DNA from: an uncultured Agathobacter sp.
GTDB taxonomy: Bacteria > Bacillota > Clostridia > Lachnospirales > Lachnospiraceae
Direction: 5' to 3'
Assembly: GCA_945910395.1 (NCBI GenBank)
Contig: CAMDYX010000016.1
Location: 1-50,667, forward strand
Length of the DNA: 50,667 bases
The position numbers and the translations under genes are program-made. Position 1 is the stretch's first letter, and every line of letters begins with the position of its first letter. Under the pieces are notes generated by a model. That model did no database searches, was not told the origin of the DNA, and saw nothing but the letters and a program-made list of their open reading frames with translations. Below are positions 7,242-16,582 of this stretch, in pieces.

Positions 7242-8052
7242 GAAGACAGCGAAATCCATCCTGGTTTCCTGTGGTGCAAGGCTCGCTCCGTTTGATATTA
7301 AGGAGCTTCGGGACATTACAAAAGAGGATGATCTGGAGCTGGATCTGCTGGGGGATAAGAAGACGGCACTGTTTCTGATCATGTCAGATACGGATGCAAC
7401 CTTTAACTTTCTCATCAGTATGATCTACACCCAGTTGTTCAATCTGTTATGCGAAAAGGCGGATGATAAATATGGTGGAAGGCTACCCGTACATGTACGG
7501 TGCCTGATAGACGAGGCCGCCAATATCGGACAGATTCCGAACCTGGAGAAACTCATGGCAACCATCCGAAGCCGTGAAATATCGGCAGTTTTGGTGCTGC
7601 AGGCTAAATCGCAGCTCAAAGCGATTTACAAAGACAATGCAGATACCATTATCGGTAACTGCGATTCCCAGATCTTTCTGGGAGGCTCGGAACAGACGAC
7701 CCTTAAGGATCTCAACGCCACGCTCGGCAAAGAGACGATTGATATGTATAACACGGGAGAGACCAGGGGAACGAGTCAGAGTTACAACATGAATTATCAG
7801 AAGTTGGGTCATGATCTTATGAGCATCGATGAACTGGCTGTTATGGACGGTGGCAAGTGTATTGTCCAGGTCAGAGGAGTAAGACCTTTTCTGTCGAATA
7901 AGTATGACCTGACAGGGCATCCAAATTATCCGCTCACCGCGGATGCGGACAAAAGGAACTGGTTCGACATAGAGAAGTTCCTGAAGAAAAACCACAACTT
8001 AATATTGAGAGCAAATGACGAATACGAAGTCATCGAAATGAACGAGGACTAA
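7237..8052 (+). pseudogene. virD4 coupling protein, C-terminal fragment (interrupted)
   Basis: This is the C-terminal half of the VirD4/TraG-type ATPase (CD1115 family). It starts at A-G-K-T-A-K-S-I-L-V-S-C-G-A-R-L-A-P-F and includes the Walker B region V-R-C-L-I-D-E-A-A-N-I-G-Q-I-P, then R-S-R-E-I-S-A-V-L-V-L-Q-A-K-S-Q-L and L-G-G-S-E-Q-T-T. The frame is intact to the stop at 8052. A GTG at 7231 could start translation but no ribosome site precedes it. Joined to 120-556 it would give a continuous coupling protein lacking only what is left of base 120. As it stands the ICE lacks a working coupling protein unless the inserts leave. Confidence 0.9.
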
Positions 8053-8089
8053 GCCCTTAAGCATGTAAAAGCGTGCATAAGGGCTTTTT
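8052..8089 (+). terminator. Terminator after virD4
   Basis: AGCCCTTA at 8052-8059 pairs with TAAGGGCT at 8078-8085, extended by GCATG/CGTGC, and is followed by a T5 run. It begins at the virD4 stop codon. Confidence 0.8.
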
Positions 8090-8092
8090 CTA

Positions 8093-8127
8093 TGCCACAA
8101 ATTCGGAAAAATTCGAGATTTGTGGCA
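8093..8127. promoter_or_regulatory. Inverted repeat between virD4 and the pilin-like gene
   Basis: TGCCACAAAT at 8093-8102 is exactly complementary to ATTTGTGGCA at 8118-8127, with a 15-base spacer. There is no T run, so it looks more like an operator or RNA stem in the leader of the transfer operon than a terminator. No convincing promoter boxes are visible. Confidence 0.4.
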
Positions 8128-8244
8128 CATGTGGCCACATGGCGAAGGTCAGTCGACGGGCTTTCGCATGCAACTTATAAACCCGAATCGGCAGCATAAG
8201 GAACTGCCAGAAACCAAAAACAACTTTTATGGAGGAATTATATC

Positions 8245-8457
8245 ATGGGATTTTTTAACAGCGCAGTAGGCGTACTTCAGACACTTGTAATCGCACTTGG
8301 TGCAGGTCTTGGCATTTGGGGTGTAGTAAACCTCATGGAGGGCTACGGCAACGATAACCCCGGTGCGAAGAGCCAGGGTATGAAGCAGCTCATGGCTGGT
8401 GGCGGAGTTGCTCTCATCGGTACTACTCTGGTACCTCTTCTTGCCGGACTTTTCTAA
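8245..8457 (+). CDS. Maff2 family protein, pilin-like (VirB2-type) membrane protein
   Basis: The 70-residue product has two hydrophobic helices (about residues 8-31 and 48-69) joined by a polar loop with E-G-Y-G-N-D-N-P-G-A-K-S. This matches the Maff2 family, found at the head of mating-pore operons in Firmicutes ICEs. Size and two-helix layout resemble VirB2 pilins and TrbC; the pilin role is inference. TATGGAGG precedes the ATG. A run of hairpins follows the gene, fitting a product needed in larger amount than its neighbours. Confidence 0.8.
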   Translation: MGFFNSAVGVLQTLVIALGAGLGIWGVVNLMEGYGNDNPGAKSQGMKQLMAGGGVALIGTTLVPLLAGLF

Positions 8458-8462
8458 GGTGC

Positions 8463-8584
8463 CGCAGGCTATATGCCTGCGCCCCTTGGGGCAGGAGAGA
8501 AATACAATTTCATATGGAGCAGGGGAGGTCAGACGGCCTCCCCATTATTTAAGCAATTATAGGTAAAAAAACGAGTTTTACCTA
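8463..8584 (+). other. Three intercistronic hairpins between maff2 and virB6
   Basis: Perfect stems: CGCAGGC/GCCTGCG (8463-8469, 8475-8481), GGGGAGG/CCTCCCC (8522-8528, 8537-8543) and AGGTAAAA/TTTTACCT (8561-8568, 8577-8584). None has a long T run. They may stabilise the upstream mRNA or limit read-through, raising Maff2 output over VirB6; this is inference. Confidence 0.55.
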
Positions 8585-8608
8585 GGTTTTGTGAAAACGG
8601 AGGAATAC

Positions 8609-9475
8609 ATGGACAGCATACTTCAGTCAATAGAAGACTGGCTGAGGGAAGTTCTTGTATCAGGCATTATGAACAACCTGACGAATACCTTTGATTCGGT
8701 AAACGCACAGGTAGGGCAGATTGCGACAGAGGTAGGCCAGACACCGGCAAACTTTTCACCCGGAGTGTTTGCCATGATCCGGACACTTTCGGAGAATGTG
8801 ATCATGCCCATAGCAGGAATCATCCTGACATTCATTGCCTGTTATGAGCTGATTCAGCTGGTCATCAGCCGTAATAATCTGGCGCATTTCGAGACCTGGA
8901 TATTCTTCAAGTGGGTTTTCAAAACATTCATTGCAGTTACACTGATCAGCAACACCATGAACATCACGATGGCGGTCTTTGACGTGGCACAGTACGTGGT
9001 ACAGCAGTCCGGAGGCATCATATCCGGCAGCACGGCAATCGATGCCAGTACCCTGGCTACAATGCAGGCAAACCTTGAGGCGATGGACATCGGTCCGCTT
9101 ATAGGCATCCTGCTTCAGTCCATTATCGTACAGTTCCTGGTCTATCTGTTATCAGCGCTCATCTTTGTGATTGTATATGCACGAATGATAGAAATCTACC
9201 TGATGGTATCGCTGGCACCGATTCCCTTTGCAACCTTTGGAAACAAAGAGCAGAGCATGATCGGGCAGAATTACCTACGGTCCTTGTTTGCAATCGGATT
9301 TCAGGGCTTTTTGATCATGGTCTGTGTCGGTATCTATGCGGTGCTGATACAGAACATAGCATTTACATCAGATATTATCGGTACCCTCTGGGGTATCGTT
9401 GGTTATACCGTCCTGCTGGCATTTACGCTCTTTAAGACAGGTTCGGTTGCTAAGTCAGTGCTTCATGCACATTAA
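8609..9475 (+). CDS. VirB6/TrbL-like conjugal transfer membrane protein
   Basis: The 288-residue product has a short amphipathic N-terminus and several membrane helices, beginning near residue 70 with M-P-I-A-G-I-I-L-T-F-I-A and ending with a pair before the C-terminus. The conserved P-I-P-F-A-T-F-G lies between helices near residue 208. This is the layout of VirB6/TrbL proteins, which form the inner-membrane channel of the mating pore. I chose the ATG at 8609 because CGGAGG at 8598-8603 is its ribosome site; the upstream GTG at 8591 would put that site inside the gene. Confidence 0.82.
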   Translation: MDSILQSIEDWLREVLVSGIMNNLTNTFDSVNAQVGQIATEVGQTPANFSPGVFAMIRTLSENVIMPIAGIILTFIACYELIQLVISRNNLAHFETWIFFKWVFKTFIAVTLISNTMNITMAVFDVAQYVVQQSGGIISGSTAIDASTLATMQANLEAMDIGPLIGILLQSIIVQFLVYLLSALIFVIVYARMIEIYLMVSLAPIPFATFGNKEQSMIGQNYLRSLFAIGFQGFLIMVCVGIYAVLIQNIAFTSDIIGTLWGIVGYTVLLAFTLFKTGSVAKSVLHAH

Positions 9476-9489
9476 GGAGGGAAACATAA

Positions 9490-9918
9490 ATGGCAGCATC
9501 CTATATCTCGGTACCAAGGGATCTTACCAAGGTCAAGAGTAAAGTGATGTTCAATCTTACAAAAAGACAGCTGATCTGCTTTGGGATGGCGGCACTCATC
9601 GGAGTTCCGTCTTTCTTTTTGCTAAAGCACTTTGGTTCCGTCAGCATGGCAGCCATGGGAATGATGGTGGTCATGATGCCTTTTTTCTTTCTGGCCATGT
9701 ACCAGAAAAACGGGCAACATCTGGAAGTCTTTTTGAAGCACTTTATTCAGGCCATGTTTGTAAGGCCGAAGGTACGACCATATAAGACAGACAATTACTA
9801 CGCCGCCCTCGCGCGGCAGGCGGACGCAGAGCAGGAAATCGCTGAGATCATCATGTACAGCGAGGCAATGCGACCTGAGAAAAAGAAAAGAGGTGAAGAT
9901 CTTGATTACACTTTTTAA
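9490..9918 (+). CDS. PrgI family mating-pore protein
   Basis: The 142-residue product begins with the family pattern Y-I-S-V-P-R-D-L-T-K-V-K-S-K-V, then two membrane helices (about 29-45 and 49-67) and a polar tail with R-P-K-V-R-P-Y. PrgI proteins are VirB3-like partners of the VirB4 ATPase in Gram-positive type IV secretion. AAGGAGG precedes the ATG. Its 3' end overlaps the start of virB4 by 17 bases, so the two are coupled. Confidence 0.85.
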   Translation: MAASYISVPRDLTKVKSKVMFNLTKRQLICFGMAALIGVPSFFLLKHFGSVSMAAMGMMVVMMPFFFLAMYQKNGQHLEVFLKHFIQAMFVRPKVRPYKTDNYYAALARQADAEQEIAEIIMYSEAMRPEKKKRGEDLDYTF

Positions 9919-12358
9919 GAAAGAACCTGACTCAGACATAAAGATGCCTGCAGGGCTCACCCGTGCGGAGAAGAAGGAAGTGCGCGAGGTTATAAAGCGT
10001 GCAAAGAGAAATGACGGGATTCCCAGAACCGCACAGCAGAGCATTCCTTTTGACAGGATGTTCCAGGACGGCATCTGCAGAGTGGGGCAGGATTATTACA
10101 CGAAGACGCTTGTCTTCCAGGACATCAACTATCAGTTGGCTCTTCAGGAGGATAAGACAGAAATCTTTGAAGAGTGGTGCAGCTTCCTTAACTTCTTCGA
10201 CAGCTCCGTGCATTTCGAGCTTTCGTTCATGAACATGGCTACGGATGTGGAGAGCTTCAGGACAGGAATCGCCATTCCCCACAGGAAGGATGGTTTCGAT
10301 GAAGTGAGGGACGAATACAGCACCATGCTCTTTCATCAGATGGAGGCGGGCAATAACGGCCTTACCAAGACCAAGTTCCTGACCTTCGGAATTCATGCCG
10401 AGAATATGAGATCGGCAAAACCGAGACTGATCCATATCGAAACGGATCTTCTCAACAACTTTAAGCGCCTGGGCGTAAGGGCCAAGACGTTAAACGGCTA
10501 TGAGCGTCTGGAGCTCATGCATAAGCAGTTTCATATGGGAGATAACGATAAGTTCATCTTCGACTGGAAGTATCTGGTAGGATCCGGGCTTTCAGTAAAG
10601 GACTTTATCGCTCCCAGCAGCTTCGAGTTTCCCAATGGAAGACGCTTTAAGATGGGAAGTCTCCACTGTGCGGTCAGCTTCTTATCCATCGATGCATCGG
10701 ATATCAGTGACAGGCTTTTGGCAGATTTCCTTGGGATGGAATCCAGTCAGATCGTAACGATGCAGATCCATTCCATCGATCAGAATGAGGCGATCAAAAC
10801 CGTAAAACACACCATCACGGAGCTCGACCGTAGCAAGATCGAAGAGCAGAAGAAGGCTGTGAGAGCAGGCTACGATATGGACATCATCCCCTCGGACCTT
10901 GCCACCTACGGAAGAGATGCAAAAGATCTTCTTAAGGAGCTTCAGAGTCAGAATGAGAGAATGTTCCTTTTAACCTTTCTGATCCTGAATACCGGAAGGA
11001 CGGAGCAGGAGCTTGAAAACAATGTATTCCAGGCTCGTTCCATCGCACAAAAGCATAACTGCAATCTGGTCCGTCTTGATTTCCAGCAGGAGCAGGGTCT
11101 TATGAGCAGCCTTCCGCTTGCAAACAATCTCATCGAGATCCAGCGCGGAATGACGACTTCGAGTACGGCTATTTTCGTACCATTCACAACACAGGAGCTT
11201 TTTCAGGACGGAACGGAGAGCCTTTACTACGGCCTCAATGCTCTTTCCAACAACCTGATCATGGTAGACAGGAAGCTTCTGAAGAACCCGAACGGACTGA
11301 TACTTGGAACTCCAGGTTCCGGTAAGTCTTTTGCCGCAAAGAGGGAGATTGCCAATGCATTCCTCGTAACGGATGATGATGTCATCATATCGGATCCTGA
11401 GGCAGAATACGCTCCACTGGTAAAGAGATTTGGTGGGCAGGTTATTAAGATCAGTCCCACCAGTACGCAGTACATCAACCCGATGGACATCAACATGAAC
11501 TATTCCGATGATGATAACCCGATCGCACTGAAGGCCGACTTCATTCTTTCACTCTGCGAGCTGATCGTAGGCGGCAAGGAAGGACTTCACCCTGTGGAAA
11601 AAACGGTCATCGACCGTTCAATCCATCAGATTTATCACAGGTATTTTGAGAACCCGGTGCCGGAAAACATGCCGCTTCTGGAGGATCTCTATAATGAGCT
11701 TTTAAAGCAGGATGAACCGGAAGCAAAGCATGTAGCAACCGCACTTGAGATTTATGTATCCGGATCGCTCAATGTGTTTAACCACAGAACCAACGTGGAT
11801 ATCACGAACCGCCTGGTGTGCTATGACATCAAGGATCTTGGTAAGCAGCTGAAGAAGATAGGCATGCTGGTCGTGCAGGATCAGGTATGGGGTAGAGTTA
11901 CCCAGAACCGAAGTGAAGGCCGATCCACCAGATACTACATGGATGAGATGCACCTGCTTCTTCGTGAAGATCAGACAGCAGCCTACACCGTGGAGATCTG
12001 GAAGAGATTCCGTAAATGGGGTGGTATTCCTACCGGCATCACCCAGAACGTAAAGGATCTTCTGGCATCAAAGGAGGTCGAGAATATCTTTGAAAACTCG
12101 GACTTCATCTATATGTTAAACCAGGCGGTCGGAGACAGGCAGATCCTGGCAAAGCAGCTGAATATCAGCCCTCATCAGCTCTCGTATGTAACCCATTCGG
12201 GAGAAGGTGAAGGGCTTTTATTTTACGGCAATGTGATTCTGCCCTTCGTGGACAGATTCCCGACGAACCTTGAGCTCTATAAGATCATGACAACCAAACT
12301 GTCTGAGGTTCAGGAGGCCAAAGAGGAGGCTGAGAGTAAAGAGAAAGGAAAGCGCTGA
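9902..12358 (+). CDS. VirB4-type conjugation ATPase
   Basis: The protein (818 residues) powers DNA transfer through the mating pore from the cytoplasmic face. Walker A is L-G-T-P-G-S-G-K-S (Lys475) and Walker B is R-Y-Y-M-D-E-M-H (Asp681, Glu682). The N-terminal half is the usual VirB4/TraE domain with R-T-G-I-A-I-P-H. I prefer the TTG at 9902, about eight bases after AGAGGTG; the in-frame GTG at 9893 lies inside that site. Its stop overlaps the next start as TGATG. No frame damage is seen. Confidence 0.92.
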   Translation: MITLFKKEPDSDIKMPAGLTRAEKKEVREVIKRAKRNDGIPRTAQQSIPFDRMFQDGICRVGQDYYTKTLVFQDINYQLALQEDKTEIFEEWCSFLNFFDSSVHFELSFMNMATDVESFRTGIAIPHRKDGFDEVRDEYSTMLFHQMEAGNNGLTKTKFLTFGIHAENMRSAKPRLIHIETDLLNNFKRLGVRAKTLNGYERLELMHKQFHMGDNDKFIFDWKYLVGSGLSVKDFIAPSSFEFPNGRRFKMGSLHCAVSFLSIDASDISDRLLADFLGMESSQIVTMQIHSIDQNEAIKTVKHTITELDRSKIEEQKKAVRAGYDMDIIPSDLATYGRDAKDLLKELQSQNERMFLLTFLILNTGRTEQELENNVFQARSIAQKHNCNLVRLDFQQEQGLMSSLPLANNLIEIQRGMTTSSTAIFVPFTTQELFQDGTESLYYGLNALSNNLIMVDRKLLKNPNGLILGTPGSGKSFAAKREIANAFLVTDDDVIISDPEAEYAPLVKRFGGQVIKISPTSTQYINPMDINMNYSDDDNPIALKADFILSLCELIVGGKEGLHPVEKTVIDRSIHQIYHRYFENPVPENMPLLEDLYNELLKQDEPEAKHVATALEIYVSGSLNVFNHRTNVDITNRLVCYDIKDLGKQLKKIGMLVVQDQVWGRVTQNRSEGRSTRYYMDEMHLLLREDQTAAYTVEIWKRFRKWGGIPTGITQNVKDLLASKEVENIFENSDFIYMLNQAVGDRQILAKQLNISPHQLSYVTHSGEGEGLLFYGNVILPFVDRFPTNLELYKIMTTKLSEVQEAKEEAESKEKGKR

Positions 12359-14115
12359 TGAATGAAGAATATACGAGAGATCAGGCGAAGCCCTCCACGC
12401 GGAGGGTTGAGCCTGAGAAGACAACTAAGCAGAAATCTCCCGGCGATAAGCTGAAAAATGAAACATCTGCCGGTGAAAGCTACCGCAGAAAGCTCCGTCA
12501 CGGAAAAGCTGACAATGCGGAAACACTGCAGGAAAGAAAGCACCGGAAAAAGATCAAGCGCCAGGGGCGTAAGAAAATATATGCCGATGCAGTTGCAGTA
12601 TCCGAAATCAGAAGACATATCGCAGAGAAGAATGATGACGGGAACGCAGGCGGTGATGCAATCGAAGCCGGGATTGGAGCCATTCACGGTGCAGAGGTAC
12701 GGGTGAAGAGTGAGCTCTATGCTGCTAAGGCAAAATCACATGACAAAGCGTCCGAAGGGTATGGTAAGAAGCTTCACAAGAAGCAGCATTCGGAAGCCGC
12801 AAAGCAGGCCAGATCCACTGAGAGTGCAAAGGGTGATATCAATGCTACTTCCAAAACGCTGCAAAAAAGTCAGATGAAAAAGGAGATTCAGCGAAACGCG
12901 ATACGGGCGCGGGAAAAGGAGGCCGCGAACGGAGCCGGAAGTCTTACAAAGAAATTCGTGGACAGGGCAGAGGATCTACTCGGAAGACTGGCTGAAGCAG
13001 TGGCTGAGTTTCTGAAGGAACATCCCATGGCGATAGTTATTGCAGGTGCCATCCTTCTGATCATTCTGGTAATTGCCGGAAGTCTTACTTCCTGTTCGGC
13101 TATGGGAGGAGGTGTCGGAAATGTGACACTGGCGACCTCATTTACAGCACAGGACGATGATATTCTCGCGGTAGAAGATGATTATAAGGACCTGGAGACT
13201 GAGCTTCAGAGGAAGATCGACAATATCGAAACAGATTATCCGGACTACGATGAATACCGCTACAATCTGGCGGAAATCGGGCATAACCCATATGAACTGG
13301 CAGCACTTCTTACAGTTCTCTATGAGGATTACACCGAGGCTGAAGTACAGGCGATGCTTGAAACTATCTTTGAAAAGGAGTACAAACTCACAACACAGAG
13401 AGTGGTGGAGACCAGAACACGTACAGAGACCAGGACCGGCACACGTACCGTAACGGATCCTGATACCGGCGAGGAATATGAGGAAGAGTATGAATACGAG
13501 GTGGAAGTTGAATATGAATACTACATCCTCAATGTCACGCTCACCAACGGAAGTATTCAGGCTGCGGTAGACGCCCTGGGGCTTACAGCGGATCAGCTGG
13601 AACGTTATCAGATCCTTCTTGAAACCAAAGGAAACAAACCGTATCTCTTCGGAGAATATGTCAATGGTGGCGGAATAGTTCCCGGTTCCTATGAGGACTA
13701 TGACATTCCTGCAGAGTACCTGACAGATGCAGAATTTGCCAACATGATGCGGGAGGCTGAGAAATATCTTGGCTATCCGTATGTATGGGGCGGTTCCAAT
13801 CCCGACACCAGCTTTGACTGTAGCGGCTTTGTGAGCTACGTAATCAATCATTGTGGAAATGGATGGAACGTGGGCAGGCAGACCGCTAACGGATTGCTTG
13901 GTAAGTGCAGCCGGGTTTCGAGATCCGATGCACAGCCGGGAGATCTTATCTTTTTCAAAGGAACTTACTCGGGAGCAGGGAACGGCGCAAGTCATGTCGG
14001 AATCTATGTCGGAGACGGCATGATGATCCACTGCGGCGACCCGATCCACTATTCATCAATTGACACGAGCTATTGGCAGAATCACTTCTATACGTTCGGA
14101 AGACTGAACCAATAG
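12358..14115 (+). CDS. CD1108-family NlpC/P60 cell-wall hydrolase
   Basis: The product (585 residues) should open peptidoglycan for the mating channel. Residues 1-210 are very basic and cytoplasmic, with many K, R, Q and E. One membrane helix (about 223-245, A-I-V-I-A-G-A-I-L-L-I-I) follows. The outer part contains an acidic and repetitive region, with T-R-T-R-T-E-T-R-T-G-T-R-T near 350, and a C-terminal NlpC/P60 domain with P-Y-V-W-G-G, F-D-C-S-G-F (catalytic Cys488) and S-H-V-G-I-Y (His546). This is the CD1108 layout of C. difficile elements. The start overlaps the virB4 stop. Confidence 0.9.
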   Translation: MNEEYTRDQAKPSTRRVEPEKTTKQKSPGDKLKNETSAGESYRRKLRHGKADNAETLQERKHRKKIKRQGRKKIYADAVAVSEIRRHIAEKNDDGNAGGDAIEAGIGAIHGAEVRVKSELYAAKAKSHDKASEGYGKKLHKKQHSEAAKQARSTESAKGDINATSKTLQKSQMKKEIQRNAIRAREKEAANGAGSLTKKFVDRAEDLLGRLAEAVAEFLKEHPMAIVIAGAILLIILVIAGSLTSCSAMGGGVGNVTLATSFTAQDDDILAVEDDYKDLETELQRKIDNIETDYPDYDEYRYNLAEIGHNPYELAALLTVLYEDYTEAEVQAMLETIFEKEYKLTTQRVVETRTRTETRTGTRTVTDPDTGEEYEEEYEYEVEVEYEYYILNVTLTNGSIQAAVDALGLTADQLERYQILLETKGNKPYLFGEYVNGGGIVPGSYEDYDIPAEYLTDAEFANMMREAEKYLGYPYVWGGSNPDTSFDCSGFVSYVINHCGNGWNVGRQTANGLLGKCSRVSRSDAQPGDLIFFKGTYSGAGNGASHVGIYVGDGMMIHCGDPIHYSSIDTSYWQNHFYTFGRLNQ

Positions 14116-14136
14116 CTTTTTTTATGGAGGAAAAAC

Positions 14137-14484
14137 ATGGCAGACAAATATGACAAGCTTGAGCGCATGAGAGCGGACATTCAACGCGACAAGGATAAGG
14201 TCGCAAAGCTCCTTGAGCAGATCAAGCACAAAGAAGCACGACTTAAGGTGGCCGAGAATTCCCAGATTGTTGCGGATGTCGGCGCACTGAAGCTCTCACC
14301 GGAGCAGCTGGGCGAGTTCCTGGCACTGATTGAATCCGGTAAGATCTCCGCCTTTATGAATGGCGGAACCGAATCACCTGTAGAACCGGAAAAGAAATAC
14401 GGGGCCGAGGATAACGAGGATGAAGATCCTGAAAACGAAGATTTTGATAATGAGTCAGAGGAGGATGACGATGAAGAGAATTAA
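14137..14484 (+). CDS. DUF4315 family protein
   Basis: The 115-residue product starts with a charged coiled coil ([12 protein letters not shown], then [11 protein letters not shown]) and ends with a long acidic tail. This fits DUF4315, always found between the NlpC/P60 and DUF4366 genes of these transfer modules. Function unknown; a cytoplasmic accessory role in the mating machine is likely. It overlaps the next gene by 14 bases. Confidence 0.8.
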   Translation: MADKYDKLERMRADIQRDKDKVAKLLEQIKHKEARLKVAENSQIVADVGALKLSPEQLGEFLALIESGKISAFMNGGTESPVEPEKKYGAEDNEDEDPENEDFDNESEEDDDEEN

Positions 14485-15196
14485 TTTGGCAAAGATTAAG
14501 GTTAGGGCTGCAGGGGGAATCCTTGCAGCTCTTGCAACTATGATGATGTTTTCACCCATGACCGCTTATGCGCAGAGTCATGAGGATGAAGCAGAAGAGG
14601 AACCTGTGGTTGAAGAAGTGACAGAGGAACCCGAAGAGGAGCCGGAAGAGCCTATGGGTCCGCTCACTCCCGACGGAAATCTCACCCTGGTGGATGACTA
14701 TGGCAGTCCTGATAAGTCCGGAAAGCAGTTCATTACTGTGGTAACGAAGTCCGGTAATTACTTTTATATCATCATCGACCGTGATGATGAAGGGGAAGAG
14801 ACAGTTCACTTCTTGAATATGGTGGATGAAGCAGACTTGCTTGCTCTTATGGATGATGAGCAGGTGGAGGAATATCTTGCCGCAACGCAGCCGAAGGAAG
14901 AACCAGCGCCTGTTGTTGAGGAACCCAAGGAGGATCCCGAACCCGAGGAACCGGAAGAGCCCAAGGAGAAACCCAAGAGCCCTGTCGGTAAGCTGGTTCT
15001 TGTGATTATTCTGATCGCTGGTGGTGCTGCAGGTTATATGTTCTTTAAGAAGAGCAAGCAGGTAAAGCCCAAGACCGGAGGTCCCGATCCCGATGCAGAC
15101 TATGATGAAAGTGATGAGGACTACCTGAACAGTCTTCCGGATGATGATGACATCCCCGAGCCCGAGGAGTCTGATGAGGAGGACGAAGAGGAATAA
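14471..15196 (+). CDS. CD1107/DUF4366 family surface-exposed transfer protein
   Basis: From the ATG at 14471 the product has 241 residues with a signal peptide (M-K-R-I-N-L-A-K, hydrophobic stretch, cleavage likely after A-Y-A near residue 34). An acidic proline/glutamate-rich linker follows, then a folded core with [21 protein letters not shown] and [11 protein letters not shown], a second P-E-E-P-rich linker, a membrane helix (about 174-195) and an acidic tail. This is the DUF4366/CD1107 pattern. GAGGAGG inside the DUF4315 gene is its ribosome site. It probably supports the mating pore outside the membrane. Confidence 0.85.
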   Translation: MKRINLAKIKVRAAGGILAALATMMMFSPMTAYAQSHEDEAEEEPVVEEVTEEPEEEPEEPMGPLTPDGNLTLVDDYGSPDKSGKQFITVVTKSGNYFYIIIDRDDEGEETVHFLNMVDEADLLALMDDEQVEEYLAATQPKEEPAPVVEEPKEDPEPEEPEEPKEKPKSPVGKLVLVIILIAGGAAGYMFFKKSKQVKPKTGGPDPDADYDESDEDYLNSLPDDDDIPEPEESDEEDEEE

Positions 15197-15207
15197 GCAA
15201 AAACATC

Positions 15208-15231
15208 AGAGGCGGCCAGTCGGTCGCCTCT
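15208..15231 (+). other. Intercistronic hairpin after the CD1107-type gene
   Basis: AGAGGCG at 15208-15214 pairs with CGCCTCT at 15225-15231. The T run is short, so it is a weak terminator or an mRNA-stabilising stem. Confidence 0.5.
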
Positions 15232-15252
15232 TTGCATGAAAGGAGAAATCAG

Positions 15253-15387
15253 ATGGGTAAGAAATCAAGATATACGAGTTATTTGAACGGCATCAACCAG
15301 GTCGGTAAGAAGATGCCCAAAAAGAATCAGCAGACTTCTGTTCTGAATAGGTTGAAAACACTGAAGGGAGGAAAGGCGAATGGCTGA
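15253..15387 (+). CDS. Small basic protein, unknown function
   Basis: A 44-residue frame begins at an ATG behind AAGGAG and is rich in K, N, Q and G (M-G-K-K-S-R-Y-T-S-Y-L-N-G-I-N-Q). Its last codons overlap the start of the ArdC-like gene by eight bases, which points to translational coupling. No domain recognised. A real but unnamed small gene is more likely than chance, given the ribosome site and overlap. Confidence 0.6.
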   Translation: MGKKSRYTSYLNGINQVGKKMPKKNQQTSVLNRLKTLKGGKANG

Positions 15388-16567
15388 TCAAAAAGAGAAT
15401 GTCAAAGAATTTGACGCTGAAGCATGGAAAAAGAGCAAAGCGGATGAACTGAACGAAGTGATGGGAAAGCTGGAACAAGGCGTGCAGGAAGTATTCGGCA
15501 GCGAGAAGTACAAGGAATATCTGGATGTCTGTGCAAAGCTTCCGAGGTATTCCCTCAACAACCAGCTTCTGATTGCGATGCAGACCAAGGGACAGGCCAC
15601 CATGGTTCAGAGCTTTACCAACTGGAAGGAGATGGGCCGCTATGTGAAGAAGGGCGAGAAGGGAATCAAGATCCTGGCTCCTGCACCTTACAAGGTGGAA
15701 AGAGAACAGGACAAGATTGGTGCTGATGGCAAACCGGTTCTCGATTCCGATGGTGAGCATGTGAAGGAAACGGTGGAAGTGAATGTCACTGCCTTTAAGG
15801 TGGTGAACACATTCGATATCTCCCAGACGGATGGAAAAGAGGTTCCGACTCTTGGTGTGGCTGAGCTTGTCGGCACTGTGGAAGGATTTGCTGCCTTTAC
15901 CGAAGCGCTGAAAAGTACCTGCCCCGTTCCTATAACCTTTGAGAATATTGAGTCCGGAGCAAAGGGATATTTCCATACGGAGGATAACCGGATCGCAATT
16001 CAGGAAGGTATGAGTGAGGTGCAGACCGTGAAGACCATGATCCATGAGATGGCACATCAAAAGCTTCATTCTACTGTGGAGGGCGAGCGTAACAAACAGT
16101 CCGCGAACAGTAAGGAAGTGGAAGCCGAAAGTGTTGCTTACGTGGTTTGTCAGCGTTATGGGATTGATACCTCAGATTATTCCTTCGGCTATGTGGCAGG
16201 GTGGTCCCAGGGAAAAGAGACACCTGAGCTTCGTGAATCACTTGATACAATCCGCAAAGCTGCATCGGAGATCATTGCTTCGGTTGATGAGAAACTGGAA
16301 ACCCTCACAAAGGATCAGATGAAGGAGCAGGCTAAGGAGAACCCTTTCGAACAGGGACAGGTCATTGGGACTGTGAAGATCAAACCGGAGGAGCCTGTGA
16401 ACATTGCCGGTGATAAGCCCATCAGGGTCACGATGGAGCAACCGGAGGAAAAGAAGGCAGATAAGAAGATTTCCGTAAAAGAGAAACTTGCTGAAAACAA
16501 AGAAAAAGCAGCCAAGACACCCAAATCGAAGAAGACGGTGGATAAAAGTCTTGGCGAAGCAATTTAA
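15380..16567 (+). CDS. ArdC-like antirestriction protein with zincin domain
   Basis: The 395-residue product starts with an ArdC N-terminal domain (DUF1738 type: Y-L-D-V-C-A-K-L-P-R-Y-S-L-N-N-Q-L-L-I, then W-K-E-M-G-R-Y-V-K-K-G-E-K-G-I), which in relatives binds single-stranded DNA and protects incoming DNA. A metallopeptidase-like domain follows with H-E-M-A-H (His222, Glu223, His226) and a downstream E-A-E-S-V-A-Y that can supply the third ligand. The C-terminus is a long lysine-rich tail. It lies in the transfer operon, so it would be made as DNA enters a recipient. Antirestriction activity is inferred from family. Confidence 0.82.
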   Translation: MADQKENVKEFDAEAWKKSKADELNEVMGKLEQGVQEVFGSEKYKEYLDVCAKLPRYSLNNQLLIAMQTKGQATMVQSFTNWKEMGRYVKKGEKGIKILAPAPYKVEREQDKIGADGKPVLDSDGEHVKETVEVNVTAFKVVNTFDISQTDGKEVPTLGVAELVGTVEGFAAFTEALKSTCPVPITFENIESGAKGYFHTEDNRIAIQEGMSEVQTVKTMIHEMAHQKLHSTVEGERNKQSANSKEVEAESVAYVVCQRYGIDTSDYSFGYVAGWSQGKETPELRESLDTIRKAASEIIASVDEKLETLTKDQMKEQAKENPFEQGQVIGTVKIKPEEPVNIAGDKPIRVTMEQPEEKKADKKISVKEKLAENKEKAAKTPKSKKTVDKSLGEAI

Positions 16568-16582
16568 AACACAAAGGAGAGG

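Noticed and set aside
13138-14049. Antisense 303-codon open frame on the - strand
   Set aside because: It lies inside the NlpC/P60 gene, lacks a ribosome site, and its product resembles no protein.
15293-16069. Antisense 258-codon open frame on the - strand
   Set aside because: It lies opposite the ArdC-like gene, whose motifs are intact, and has no start context.
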